Of a stretch of 25,286 nucleotides of DNA, positions 7,601 through 14,531 are shown in pieces. How positions within the stretch are numbered: the first letter of the stretch is position 1; the number at the start of each line of letters is the position of its first letter. Below the pieces are notes generated by a model. It was given only the letters and a program-made list of their open reading frames with translations. It did not search any database and was not told where the DNA came from. A program made the translations under genes and the position numbers. Origin of the DNA: Phycisphaerales bacterium (GTDB lineage: Bacteria > Planctomycetota > Phycisphaerae > UBA1845 > Fen-1342); assembly GCA_022839625.1 (NCBI GenBank), contig JALHJL010000081.1, forward strand, positions 1 through 25,286, read 5' to 3'.

Positions 7601-9507
7601 CCGATACGACGCCGCCCGCGCCGGATCCGATGACGTTCGCTTCTCCGCCGGCGCCGGCCAGCACGTCGGCCATCGCGATGACCGCCACCACGGCCGTGGA
7701 CGCACAATCGCCGCCCGTGCAGTACTACTTCGATTTCGTATCCGGGGGCTCCGGCGGGAGCGACAGCAGTTGGCAGAGCGGAACGGACTACACCGATGGC
7801 GGGCTCGCGGCGAATACGAGCTACACCTACCGCGTCAAGGCCCGCGACAGCGCGTCGCCGCCCAATGAGACCGCGTATTCGTCCAACGCCGAGACCGCGA
7901 CATACATCGAGACGCCGACGGGCGTGTCCTTCGGCACGGTGACGAACAGCACGATCGTGCTCCAGGCGACCGGCACGCTGACAAACCTCACGGTGGACAC
8001 TTCCGGCGTCTACTTCGATTCGACGACGCCGGGCGGAGACGGCGGGATCAACCAGTGGGTGCAGGTGACGACCGACACGGCGACGGGGTTGAGCCCGAAC
8101 ACCCAGTACACTTTCCAGGTCAAGGCCCGCAATCAGAACAGCGTCGAAACGACGTACAGCCCGACGGCCAGCAAGGTGACGCTGGCCAACGTGCCGGCCG
8201 CACCGACGCTGAGCAACCCGGGCCAGTACGGCATGAACCTGGACGTGAACGCCAACGGCAACCCCGCCAGCACGCAATTCGCCATTCAGTGCACCGCGAC
8301 CGCCGACGCCGCGTGGAACGGCAAGTTCGTTAGCGCGGCCGGGCTGCCGGTGGGGGCCGCCGTGTGGCAGACGGACGCCACGTGGGCGGTTATCACGCTC
8401 CAGGGCATGCAGCCCGACACGGCATACACGTTCGCGGTCAAGGCCCGCAACAGCGAGAACGTCGAAACGGCTTTCGGACCCACGGCCACACTGTCGACCC
8501 TCCCGGTCCCGACGGCGGCGTGCTGCTATCCCGACGGCTCGTGTGCGGTGACGACGGAGGCCGAGTGCACCGGAGTCTGGCACCCCGAGTGGTCGGACTG
8601 CGGCGTGGCGCAATGCCCGCAGCCGACGGCGGCGTGCTGCTATCCCGACGGCTCGTGTGCGGTGACGACCAGTGTCGCGCAATGCCCGCAGCCGACGGCG
8701 GCATGCTGCTATCCCGACGGCTCGTGTGAAGTGACCACGGAGGCCGAGTGCACCGGAGTTTGGCACCCCGAGTGGTCGGACTGCGGCGTGGCGCAATGCC
8801 CGCAGCCGACGGCGGCGTGCTGCTATCCCGACGGCTCGTGTGCGGTGACGACCGAGGCCGAGTGCAGCGGAGTCTGGCATCCCGAGTGGTCGGATTGCAG
8901 TGTCGCGGAGTGCGAGCAACCCGGTGTGGCCTGCTGCTTCCCCAACGGCACCTGTGAGGTGCTCACCGCCGGCGAGTGTGTCGCCGCGGGCGGCATTCCC
9001 GGCGCGTACGGCAGCGACTGCACGCCGAACGAATGTCCGCCGAACGTAGGAGACTTGAACTGCGACGGCAGCGTCAACTTCGGCGACATCAATCCGTTCG
9101 TCCTGTACCTGTCGAACTACGCGGTCTGGCTGACAACGTATGAGGGCTGCAATCCGCTGAACGGCGACGTGAACGGCGACGGACATCAATCCGTTCGTGG
9201 CGATGCTGGCGGGCGGGTAGCGTGCCCGTTTGCGCGAGCGGGCATAGCTGACACGCGCCATGGCCGGCAAGACGCGGCCACGCCGCGCCTGGAATGGGCC
9301 GCCGTCAACGGCGCGCGGCAGGCGATCCGCTGCGCACCGCGCGGACGGCGCAGAGCCCGGACGCGACTTCCGCGGGGATGCCCAGCGCCAACCCCAAGAA
9401 ACGAGGCCGAAAGGCCGCTTTGGCACACGAGGAGGGGACCGTTTCAGCGGGGGGGACCGGAAAGAACTCGCAAGTGGGATAGACACAAGGGGCGCGCGCT
9501 GGCATAA
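4699..9507 (+). CDS. Giant secreted subtilisin-family (S8, KP-43-like) protease with FN3, Cys-rich repeat and damaged dockerin domains
   Basis: The ATG at 4699 has a strong AGGAGGAG site 6 nt upstream. Residues 1-40 are a long signal peptide; 50-230 resemble the propeptide of KP-43-type subtilases. The catalytic triad is visible: Asp260 (VLVYDGG), His286 (NHATHVSGT) and Ser487 (CGTSMACPTVAG), with oxyanion Asn398 (AAGNE). About 558-675 is the KP-43 C-terminal beta-barrel (TLTWDDYPGTP, NDLDLRVWGPGG), and 788-965 a jelly-roll domain. Three fibronectin type III domains follow (about 969-1270), then six-Cys repeats (1271-1449) and a dockerin from 1450. After GDVNGDG (about 1494) the frame departs from the dockerin pattern: relative to the RCC1 gene 26 bp are missing at 9182/9183, so the last 108 residues are an out-of-frame tail. 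With the 26 bp restored the TAG at 9218-9220 is in frame, giving 1515 residues. An extracellular protease is very likely; its substrate is unknown. Confidence 0.9.
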   Translation: MFHRPNRAPSVAHAQFRLALASMVLASLICAAPVLSATIPWRTGAVEVPARTPAEIAAVLESLAVRESGARHILVQFERPMDDELRAALAAGGLELLDYVGENSFFAALNGDSLDVAAVGAASSLVGVEEIQAEWKLHPLLIGGRAPAWSVVGADADADPIIGAYVLYHADVPLVYGMGLAEQHGAVVRDVLDTVNALVIELPQSAVAALVAEDVVQWIEPPLPRMSEVNDSNRARVQADLVHAAPYNLTGAGVNVLVYDGGTARATHVDFQGRLTVRDSSGQANHATHVSGTVGGAGVANPAYKGMAPGVTIQSYGFQYDGSGTFLYTNPGDLQADYNQAINTYGVVLATNSIGTNVETNGFDCAIQGNYGVTDQLIDNIVRGSLGAPFRVVWAAGNERQGSRCDVEGYGDYYSSAPPAGAKNHICVGALNSNDDSMTSFSSWGPTDDGRMKPDICGPGCQSGGDEGVTSCSSSGNTAYTTMCGTSMACPTVAGCAALIIQDFQVQFPGQPLFRNSTLKAWLAHTAVDLGNTGPDYQYGYGSVRVKDAIDFMRTGAFVEDSVGQGSSYIRNITVSAGEPELRVTLTWDDYPGTPNVNPALVNDLDLRVWGPGGTRHYPWTLNPTNPSAAAVRTQENHIDNIEQVLVSNPAAGTWTIEVYGYNVPQGPQPFSLVGRGAQNIATSISLPNGYPVLMPPGVAQVIDVQVVSIGESTVPGSPTLYYRYQAGSYQTAPLAYVSGNLYQATLPAATCADVPEYYFSAEGSVTGLVYYPAGAPANVLTTAVGEVVTIFHDNFETDLGWVAENLGATSGDWERGVPVNDPGWAYDPTSDADGSGQCYLTENQLGNTDVDDGAVRLTSPVIDMSGGNVTISYYYFLRLTNTTGGVDKLLVEINNGGAAWTTIANHNTDGGLDWRFHVIDQAALDAAGVTLTATMRLRFTANDADPQSIVEAGLDGFHVEGVACESADTTPPAPDPMTFASPPAPASTSAIAMTATTAVDAQSPPVQYYFDFVSGGSGGSDSSWQSGTDYTDGGLAANTSYTYRVKARDSASPPNETAYSSNAETATYIETPTGVSFGTVTNSTIVLQATGTLTNLTVDTSGVYFDSTTPGGDGGINQWVQVTTDTATGLSPNTQYTFQVKARNQNSVETTYSPTASKVTLANVPAAPTLSNPGQYGMNLDVNANGNPASTQFAIQCTATADAAWNGKFVSAAGLPVGAAVWQTDATWAVITLQGMQPDTAYTFAVKARNSENVETAFGPTATLSTLPVPTAACCYPDGSCAVTTEAECTGVWHPEWSDCGVAQCPQPTAACCYPDGSCAVTTSVAQCPQPTAACCYPDGSCEVTTEAECTGVWHPEWSDCGVAQCPQPTAACCYPDGSCAVTTEAECSGVWHPEWSDCSVAECEQPGVACCFPNGTCEVLTAGECVAAGGIPGAYGSDCTPNECPPNVGDLNCDGSVNFGDINPFVLYLSNYAVWLTTYEGCNPLNGDVNGDGHQSVRGDAGGRVACPFARAGIADTRHGRQDAATPRLEWAAVNGARQAIRCAPRGRRRARTRLPRGCPAPTPRNEAERPLWHTRRGPFQRGGPERTRKWDRHKGRALA
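8509..9045 (+). repeat. Tandem six-cysteine repeats inside the protease gene
   Basis: There are three near-identical 38-residue units, PTAACCYPDGSC to QCPQ (8509-8622, 8692-8805, 8806-8919). A shortened 23-residue unit (8623-8691) has lost 45 bp in frame, and a diverged fifth unit (8920-9045) ends before the dockerin. Each full unit carries six Cys (CC, C, C, C, C), the short one four, suggesting small disulfide-stabilised modules. The DNA copies are almost identical, a sign of recent tandem amplification. Confidence 0.85.
9085..9226 (+). repeat. Dockerin cassette copy 1, identical to 11661-11828 except for a 26-bp gap
   Basis: Bases 9085-9182 are identical to 11661-11758, and 9183-9226 are identical to 11785-11828, including the TAG stop and six bases beyond it. 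The 26 bases 11759-11784 are absent here. Identity at every third codon position means a recent duplication or gene conversion, with the deletion after or during it. Confidence 0.85.
9223..9244 (+). terminator. Hairpin directly after the ancestral protease stop
   Basis: TGCCCG (9223-9228) and CGGGCA (9239-9244) form a stem extendable by two pairs, with loop TGCGCG. It starts 3 nt after the TAG at 9218-9220 that would be the stop if the 26-bp deletion were repaired. No T-run follows, so it may be an mRNA-stabilising or Rho-dependent 3' end rather than an intrinsic terminator. Confidence 0.4.
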
Positions 9508-9508
9508 T
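9480..9508 (+). promoter_or_regulatory. Strong candidate promoter for the RCC1-repeat gene
   Basis: TAGACA (9480-9485, five of six to TTGACA), exactly 17 nt, then CATAAT (9503-9508, five of six to TATAAT). The start would be near 9515, giving a leader of about 88 nt before the ATG at 9603. It overlaps the last codons of the out-of-frame protease tail, consistent with that tail being former intergenic DNA. Confidence 0.55.
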
Positions 9509-9602
9509 AGCAAGAGTCCGCTCGGCGGGGTCCTGGCGGGCCAGGTCATTCGGGAAATGTCGGGTGAATACTCCTGGTTTCGAGAGAATGGGAGGCGGTG
9601 CG

Positions 9603-11822
9603 ATGAGGCGCGAGATTCGAACGGTCGTATGCGGGTTGGTGCTGGTGGTGCTGCTGGCACCGAGCATGGCCCTGGCACAGGTTGGTCAGGGGTTGATCGT
9701 CGGTTGGGGCGGGCAGGTGCTCGTGCCGCCGAGTGCGCTGACCGACCTCGTGGCGGTCGCGGGGGGCGGGGCACACAGCCTGGGCCTGAAGTCCGACGGT
9801 TCGATCGTGGCGTGGGGATGGAACAACTGCGGCCAATGCGACGTGCCTTCGCCGAACGAGGGCTTCGTGGCAGTTGCAGCGGGCCATTTCCACAGTCTGG
9901 GCCTGAAGTCCGACGGCTCGGTCGTGGCGTGGGGTGCGGGAGGGTGCGGGCAGTCGGGGGACCCGCACTACGGTCAATCCTGCGTGCCTTCGCCGAACGA
10001 GGGCTTCGTGGCGGTGGCAGCGGGCCATTGCCACAGTCTGGGCCTGAAGTCCGACGGCTCGATCGTGGCGTGGGGAAGGAACAGCCGCGGCCAATGCAAC
10101 GTGCCTTTGCCCAACACGGGCTTCGTGGCGGTTGCGGGGGGCTGGGAGCACAGCCTGGGCCTGAAGTCCGACAGCTCGATCGTGGCGTGGGGGTGGAACA
10201 GCTACGGCCAATGCAACGTTCCGGCGCCGAACAGCGATTTCATCGCCGTCGACGGGCGTGGGGAGCAGACTCTGGGCCTGAAGTCCGACGGCTCGATCAT
10301 GGCGTGGGGAAGGAACGACTTCGGCCAATGCGACGTTCCTGCGCCGAACGAGGGTTTCGTGGCGGTGGCGGGGGGTGTGTACCACGGTCTGGGCTTGAAG
10401 TCGGACGGTTCGATCGTGGCGTGGGGATGGAACGCCTGGGGCCAATGCAACGTCCCGGCGCCGAACGAGGACTTCGCGGTCGTCGCGGCGGCTTATGGCC
10501 ACAATCTGGGACTGAAGTCCGACGGCTCGATCGTGGCGTGGGGACACAATGGCCGCGGCCAGTGCAGCGTGCCTTCGGCGAACGAGGGGTTCGTGGTGGT
10601 CGCGGGGGGCAAGGACCACACTCTGGGCCTGAAGGCCGACGGCTCGATTGTGGTGTGGGGATACACCGAGTACGGCCAATGCAACGTGCCTTCGCCGAAC
10701 GCGGACTTTGTGACGGTCGCGGTGGGCGATCATCACAATCTGGGCATGAAGTCCGACGGCTCGATCGTGGCGTGGGGACTTAACAACTACGGCCAATGCA
10801 ACGTGCCTTTGCCCAACACGGGCTTTGTGGCGGTCGCGGGGGGCGAGACGCACAGTCTGGGTCTGAAGTCCAACGGCTCGATCGTGGCGTGGGGAAACAA
10901 CAACTACAGTCAATGCAACGTGCCTCTGCCGAACGCGGGCTTCGTGGCGGCCGCAGCAGGCTGGCGCCACAGTCTGGGCCTGAAGTCCGACGGTTCGATC
11001 GTGGCGTGGGGAATCAACGAAAATGGCCAATGCAACGTGCCTTCGCCGAACGCGGGCTTCGTGGCGGTCGCGGGGGGCCGTGTCCACAGCCTCGGCCTGA
11101 AGTCCGAGGGCTCGGTTGTGGCGTGGGGAAACAACAGCTACGGTCAGTGCGACGTGCCTTCGCCGAACGCGGACTTTGTGGCGGTCGCGGTGGGCCAGGC
11201 GCACAGTCTGGGCCTGAAGTCCGACGGCTCGATCGTGGCGTGGGGATTGAACAACCTCGGGCAATGCAACGTCCCGGCGCCGAACGAGGACTTTGTGGCG
11301 GTCGCGGGGGACTATTACGACGACAACCTGGGCCTGAAGGCCGATGTGCCGCCGCACACACCGTGGGCGCGCGCGCCGCGGGATGGGGCGGCGGACATCC
11401 ACGTGTTGATTGACCTCTTCTGGGACGCCGGATGGGGCACCACGTTCGACGCGTACTTCGGGACGACTGACCCGCCGCCGCTGGTGGGCAGCACGGTTGG
11501 CCGGCACTGGCCTTTGCCGACACTGAGGTACGACACGACTTACTACTGGCAGGTCATTGCCCACAACCCGGGCGGGACGACGGCCGGCCCGGTGTGGTCA
11601 TTCCACACCGCGGCCAAGCTGGCCGGGGATGTCAACTGTGACGGGTACATCAACTTCGCCGACATCAATCCGTTCGTCCTGTACCTGTCGAACTACGCGG
11701 TCTGGCTGACAACGTATGAGGGCTGCAATCCGCTGAACGGCGACGTGAACGGCGACGGCGACGGCGCGTACCCGGACTTCGGCGACATCAATCCGTTCGT
11801 GGCGATGCTGGCGGGCGGGTAG
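9603..11822 (+). CDS. Secreted RCC1-repeat (beta-propeller) protein with FN3-like domain and dockerin
   Basis: I chose the ATG at 9603 because GGGAGG lies just upstream and the protein then begins with a clean signal peptide (MRREIRTVVCGLVLVVLLAP, cut near ALAQ, residue 26); the frame is open further upstream to 9564. Thirteen repeats of 39 residues (second unit 47) follow, with consensus GxxHSLGLKSDGSIVAWG then NxxGQCNVPxPNxxFVAVA, plus a partial fourteenth. This is the bacterial RCC1/BNR type, enough for about two seven-bladed propellers. A fibronectin-like module comes next (about 582-670; FDAYFGTTDPP, YDTTYYWQVIAHN, GPVWSFHTA). A complete two-loop dockerin (GDVNCDGYINFADINPFVLY; GDGAYPDFGDINPFVAMLAGG) ends the protein. 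RCC1 propellers are interaction scaffolds, so a binding role outside the cell is likely but the ligand is unknown. It has its own candidate promoter and a hairpin after the stop. Confidence 0.9.
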   Translation: MRREIRTVVCGLVLVVLLAPSMALAQVGQGLIVGWGGQVLVPPSALTDLVAVAGGGAHSLGLKSDGSIVAWGWNNCGQCDVPSPNEGFVAVAAGHFHSLGLKSDGSVVAWGAGGCGQSGDPHYGQSCVPSPNEGFVAVAAGHCHSLGLKSDGSIVAWGRNSRGQCNVPLPNTGFVAVAGGWEHSLGLKSDSSIVAWGWNSYGQCNVPAPNSDFIAVDGRGEQTLGLKSDGSIMAWGRNDFGQCDVPAPNEGFVAVAGGVYHGLGLKSDGSIVAWGWNAWGQCNVPAPNEDFAVVAAAYGHNLGLKSDGSIVAWGHNGRGQCSVPSANEGFVVVAGGKDHTLGLKADGSIVVWGYTEYGQCNVPSPNADFVTVAVGDHHNLGMKSDGSIVAWGLNNYGQCNVPLPNTGFVAVAGGETHSLGLKSNGSIVAWGNNNYSQCNVPLPNAGFVAAAAGWRHSLGLKSDGSIVAWGINENGQCNVPSPNAGFVAVAGGRVHSLGLKSEGSVVAWGNNSYGQCDVPSPNADFVAVAVGQAHSLGLKSDGSIVAWGLNNLGQCNVPAPNEDFVAVAGDYYDDNLGLKADVPPHTPWARAPRDGAADIHVLIDLFWDAGWGTTFDAYFGTTDPPPLVGSTVGRHWPLPTLRYDTTYYWQVIAHNPGGTTAGPVWSFHTAAKLAGDVNCDGYINFADINPFVLYLSNYAVWLTTYEGCNPLNGDVNGDGDGAYPDFGDINPFVAMLAGG
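9765..11309 (+). repeat. Thirteen-unit 117-bp tandem repeat array encoding RCC1 blades
   Basis: Twelve units are exactly 117 bp (39 codons); unit 2 is 141 bp, with 8 extra codons (AGGCGQSGDPHYGQSC region). The core codons for LGLKSDGSIVAWG and GQCNVP are almost identical between units at DNA level, while positions facing the variable loops differ. A partial fourteenth unit starts at 11310. This suggests growth by unequal recombination with ongoing homogenisation. Confidence 0.9.
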
Positions 11823-11828
11823 CGTGCC
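11661..11828 (+). repeat. Dockerin cassette copy 2 (intact)
   Basis: This is the intact counterpart of 9085-9226. It contains the extra 26 bases (11759-11784) that encode the first part of the second Ca-binding loop. The identity extends through the stop codon into the first bases of the 3' flank. Confidence 0.85.
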
Positions 11829-11857
11829 GGCGCAGTGACTGGTTGAGCGCGGCACGC
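11822..11857 (+). terminator. Hairpin directly after the RCC1-gene stop
   Basis: GCGTGCCG (11822-11829) and CGGCACGC (11850-11857) are perfect inverted repeats with a 20-nt loop, beginning at the last base of the stop codon. There is no T-run. It sits in the same place as the hairpin after the protease gene, although the right arms differ. Confidence 0.4.
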
Positions 11858-12132
11858 ATTGGATCTGAGCCGCGACCGTGAGGGAGCGGTCTTACGCGAC
11901 GCCGAGAGGGCGCCACACTCCATCGTTGCGCGTCCGAACACGGCCTCTCTTCTGAGCGGCTGTCTGTGAGGCGCACACTGGAGTTCCGCCCAGCGCTGCG
12001 ACGGACGGGGCGCACCCACGCTCCCCTGCACTGTCGCTTGGCCACCCTCACAGGCGACCGCACTGGCGGCGGCAGAGATAACGACTTCGGTTCGACAGAT
12101 TGACGCACTCGGCGGATGGGCCGGCCTGCCTA
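11823..12132. other. Intergenic region between convergent genes
   Basis: This is 310 nt between the RCC1 gene and the convergent carboxypeptidase gene. It holds the post-stop hairpin and a repeat-like segment at 11867-11890. Open frames here (for example minus-strand 11788-12108) have no protein-like features. I see no clear T-rich terminator in either direction. Confidence 0.5.
11867..11890. repeat. Short intergenic repeat motif (GAGCCGCGACCG...GAGCGGT)
   Basis: The 24-bp segment carries a motif I recall as recurrent between genes in planctomycete genomes (reverse strand ACCGCTCCCTCACGGTCGCG, then GCTC). Only one copy is in this window, so the repeat status rests on recollection and not on the sequence shown. 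Confidence 0.3.
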
Positions 12133-14436
12133 TCACCCGCCGCTGAGCAGCGCCACGAAGGGGTTGATGTCGTCGAACCCCACCGTGCCGTTGTTGTTGA
12201 CGTCGCCGTTGGCGTCCGGGCAGTCCGGGTACGCGGCCGCGTAACCCGCCGGGTTGGCGAGGCGCAGCACAAACGGATTGATGTCGCCGAAGTTGACGCT
12301 GCCGTCGCAGTTCAGGTCGCCGCGCAGGATCGTTATCTGCACGACGCTGAACATGCCGGAACTCTCGCCCCACGGGCCGTAGGTAGACGTGTCCGGGTGG
12401 TACGAGCGGACGCGGACCTTGCAGGCGTCGCTGAGCGTCGTAGGCGTCCAGGGCGCCGACGCGGCGCCCAGCGGCGTCAGCGCGGCCACGTCGGTCCAGT
12501 TCGTATTGTCGGCGACCATGAGCAGGTAATCGACCCAGACCGAATCGGCCCCGGCCGACTGGCTGCCGTTCTTGGTGTATTCCCACTTCAGCGCGTGCTG
12601 GCCCGCGGACAGAGCGGTCGTGTACTGCGTCCAGCCGCCGCCGGTGCCCGACGCATGCACTACGCGCACGCCGTCGATGTAGAAGTTGAAGAAGTCGGCG
12701 TTGGCCTCGCTGCTGACGTAGTACCAGAAGCTCATGTTGCCGGCGCTGGCGCTGCGGGTCATCCATGACGTCTGGCTGTGGGTGATCGTGCCAGCCTTCG
12801 CCGAGCGCGTGCCGTGGATCGCGTACTGGTAGCTGATGCCCCAGGGCGCAGCGCCGCCGGTCTCGTAATTCGGCCCGAGCTGCGCCCGCTCGAAACTCTC
12901 GGTGACGTTGCCGATCGAGCCGTAGTTGTACGTGGCCTGGACGTGATACTGCCACGCCGGGTTCGAGTTCTCCCAGGTGATCGTGGCAGGCGCGTTGACC
13001 GGCAACTGCTCGCCGCCGTCGGGGAACGTGAGCGCCGGCGGCGGCGCGAGCGTGATCTCGAGCTGCGTCGGCGTGGACCCCACGACCACGTTCGGGATGG
13101 TCTGTGGTTCATAGCCGGGGGCACTGACCTCCAGCGTGTAGGTGCCGGCGGGGAGAAACGCGTGGTAGCGGCCGAACCGGCCAGTGGGGTTTACCTCGCC
13201 GTTGGTGAAGCTCACGCCGGCATAGTCGATGGTTGCACTGACCGGCTGGCCGGTGAGGGCGTCGGTGACGTGCCCCCACAGCGGCGCCGTGCGCTGGATG
13301 GCCCAGACGATGCCGGGCCAGACCAGCACGGCCTCGGCCTGCGCAGTCGCAAAGCTGGGCTGGAAGCTGGTGGCGGTCTCGATCAGGTTCGCCGCCGCCC
13401 CCTTATACGCCAATTGCCACTCGTAGTGCTCACCCTCCGCGCTCGGGTCCCGGTTCGCGCCGCCGTACCCGGACGCGGTGGCGAGTGCCGCGGCCTCGCT
13501 GATGTGGTAGGCGCGGAAGGGGTGGGTCAGGCAGACATAGTCGCGCACGACCTCGCGGCCGTAGGAGTGGTAGTCGAGGATCCGGGAGAAATGCCGGTCC
13601 TGACTCAGGGCCATGAGCGTCTGCGTCTCGGCTTCGGAAGCGGCGGAGGGCCCCTTGTAGGTCTCGGAGGTCGGATTGGTGTCGCCAGCGCAGGAGCTGT
13701 CCCAGCCGATGGGGAAGTTGCGGTTGAGGTCGACGCCCGTGCCTCCGGAGAAGACGCGCCGGTTCTTCCGCCACAGGTTGTCGGTGTAGAACATGTACTC
13801 ATAGCCGTCCGGGTTCCAGGTCGGCACGATCCAGATCTCGTTGTTGTTCACCAGCTCGGTGATGGTGGGGTCCGCGCCGTACTGCGTCGTGAGGCGGTCG
13901 AGGGCGTACAAGGCGATGACGGGCGTGACGACCTCGCGGGCGTGGCAGTTGCTGACGATCAGGACGGCGGGCTCATCCTCGTTCGCGGCGACGTTGTCGG
14001 AGACCTTGACCGCATACAGGTGGCGGTTCCCATAGGTCGGCGGCGTTCCGTACGTGTCCGTCAGGTCCACCACCTGGCAAATGGCCGGGTAAGCCGCGGC
14101 GACGGCGTTCATCTCGTTCAAGATGCCGGCGAGGTCGAGGTAGCCGGGCGGCAAGGCCTCGAGTTCCATCTGAATGTCGTGAAAGGGACGGCCGATCTCG
14201 AGCGTTACCGGCTCGTAGCCCAGCTCATAGAGCTTTTGCAAGTAAGACGGGGACACGACGAGTTCGAGGGAGTTATCGGTCACTGAGCCTTCCAGCACGT
14301 CGAACCCCGCGCGCTCCAGGCTGACCGCCAAGGCCCGCGCGTCCGCCACGTCCAATCGGACGCGCCGCAGCGTCTCGGCCTGAGTGGTGGATACCATGAC
14401 GGACGTAAACAGCACTGCTACAGCCAGTTTCCTCAC
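12133..14436 (-). CDS. Secreted M14 zinc carboxypeptidase with dockerin
   Basis: The start is GTG at 14436-14434, with GGAGAAG 4 nt upstream on the minus strand. Residues 1-20 are a signal peptide; 21-95 look like a short propeptide. The M14 catalytic domain runs from about 98 to 382: zinc ligands His165 and Glu168 (NCHARE) and His290 (LDYHSYG), substrate-binding motif GVDLNRNFP (234-242), NPDGYEYM (208-215), and catalytic Glu353 (NLIETATSF). Residues 385-465 form a transthyretin-like carboxypeptidase-regulatory domain (WGHVTDALTGQPVSATI, PAGTYTLEVSAPGYE). A short beta domain (470-505) and a jelly-roll domain (about 510-642, ending WVDYLLMV) follow. Residues 706-767 are a complete dockerin with two Ca loops (DLNCDGSVNFGDINPF and DVNNNGTVGFDDINPF). 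It most likely removes C-terminal residues from extracellular peptides, perhaps those released by the neighbouring subtilase; that partnership is inference. Confidence 0.92.
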   Translation of the reverse strand: MRKLAVAVLFTSVMVSTTQAETLRRVRLDVADARALAVSLERAGFDVLEGSVTDNSLELVVSPSYLQKLYELGYEPVTLEIGRPFHDIQMELEALPPGYLDLAGILNEMNAVAAAYPAICQVVDLTDTYGTPPTYGNRHLYAVKVSDNVAANEDEPAVLIVSNCHAREVVTPVIALYALDRLTTQYGADPTITELVNNNEIWIVPTWNPDGYEYMFYTDNLWRKNRRVFSGGTGVDLNRNFPIGWDSSCAGDTNPTSETYKGPSAASEAETQTLMALSQDRHFSRILDYHSYGREVVRDYVCLTHPFRAYHISEAAALATASGYGGANRDPSAEGEHYEWQLAYKGAAANLIETATSFQPSFATAQAEAVLVWPGIVWAIQRTAPLWGHVTDALTGQPVSATIDYAGVSFTNGEVNPTGRFGRYHAFLPAGTYTLEVSAPGYEPQTIPNVVVGSTPTQLEITLAPPPALTFPDGGEQLPVNAPATITWENSNPAWQYHVQATYNYGSIGNVTESFERAQLGPNYETGGAAPWGISYQYAIHGTRSAKAGTITHSQTSWMTRSASAGNMSFWYYVSSEANADFFNFYIDGVRVVHASGTGGGWTQYTTALSAGQHALKWEYTKNGSQSAGADSVWVDYLLMVADNTNWTDVAALTPLGAASAPWTPTTLSDACKVRVRSYHPDTSTYGPWGESSGMFSVVQITILRGDLNCDGSVNFGDINPFVLRLANPAGYAAAYPDCPDANGDVNNNGTVGFDDINPFVALLSGG

Positions 14437-14531
14437 GTTCTTCTCCGTTTCGCTATGAGGCGGCGGTCATATCAGCTTGGTGGGACGATGCCCGCTCGCC
14501 CGGCTAAACTTCGACCGACCTGCCTTGGTTC

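Noticed and set aside
9378..9482. A 34-codon open frame MPSANPKKRGRKAALAHEEG and on
   Set aside because: The basic AT-hook-like start is suggestive, but there is no convincing ribosome site, it is out of frame with known genes, and it lies in DNA that reads as intergenic; support is too weak.
4654..9774. A 1706-codon open frame on the minus strand opposite the protease
   Set aside because: It is an antisense shadow caused by GC-rich third positions; its translation is rich in Arg, His and Val with no domain, while the plus strand shows a complete S8 protease.
9546..11564. A 672-codon minus-strand frame and a 507-codon plus-strand frame (9260-10783) across the RCC1 array
   Set aside because: Both look repetitive only because the underlying 117-bp array is a multiple of three; the 9603-11822 frame has a signal peptide, RCC1 consensus and dockerin.
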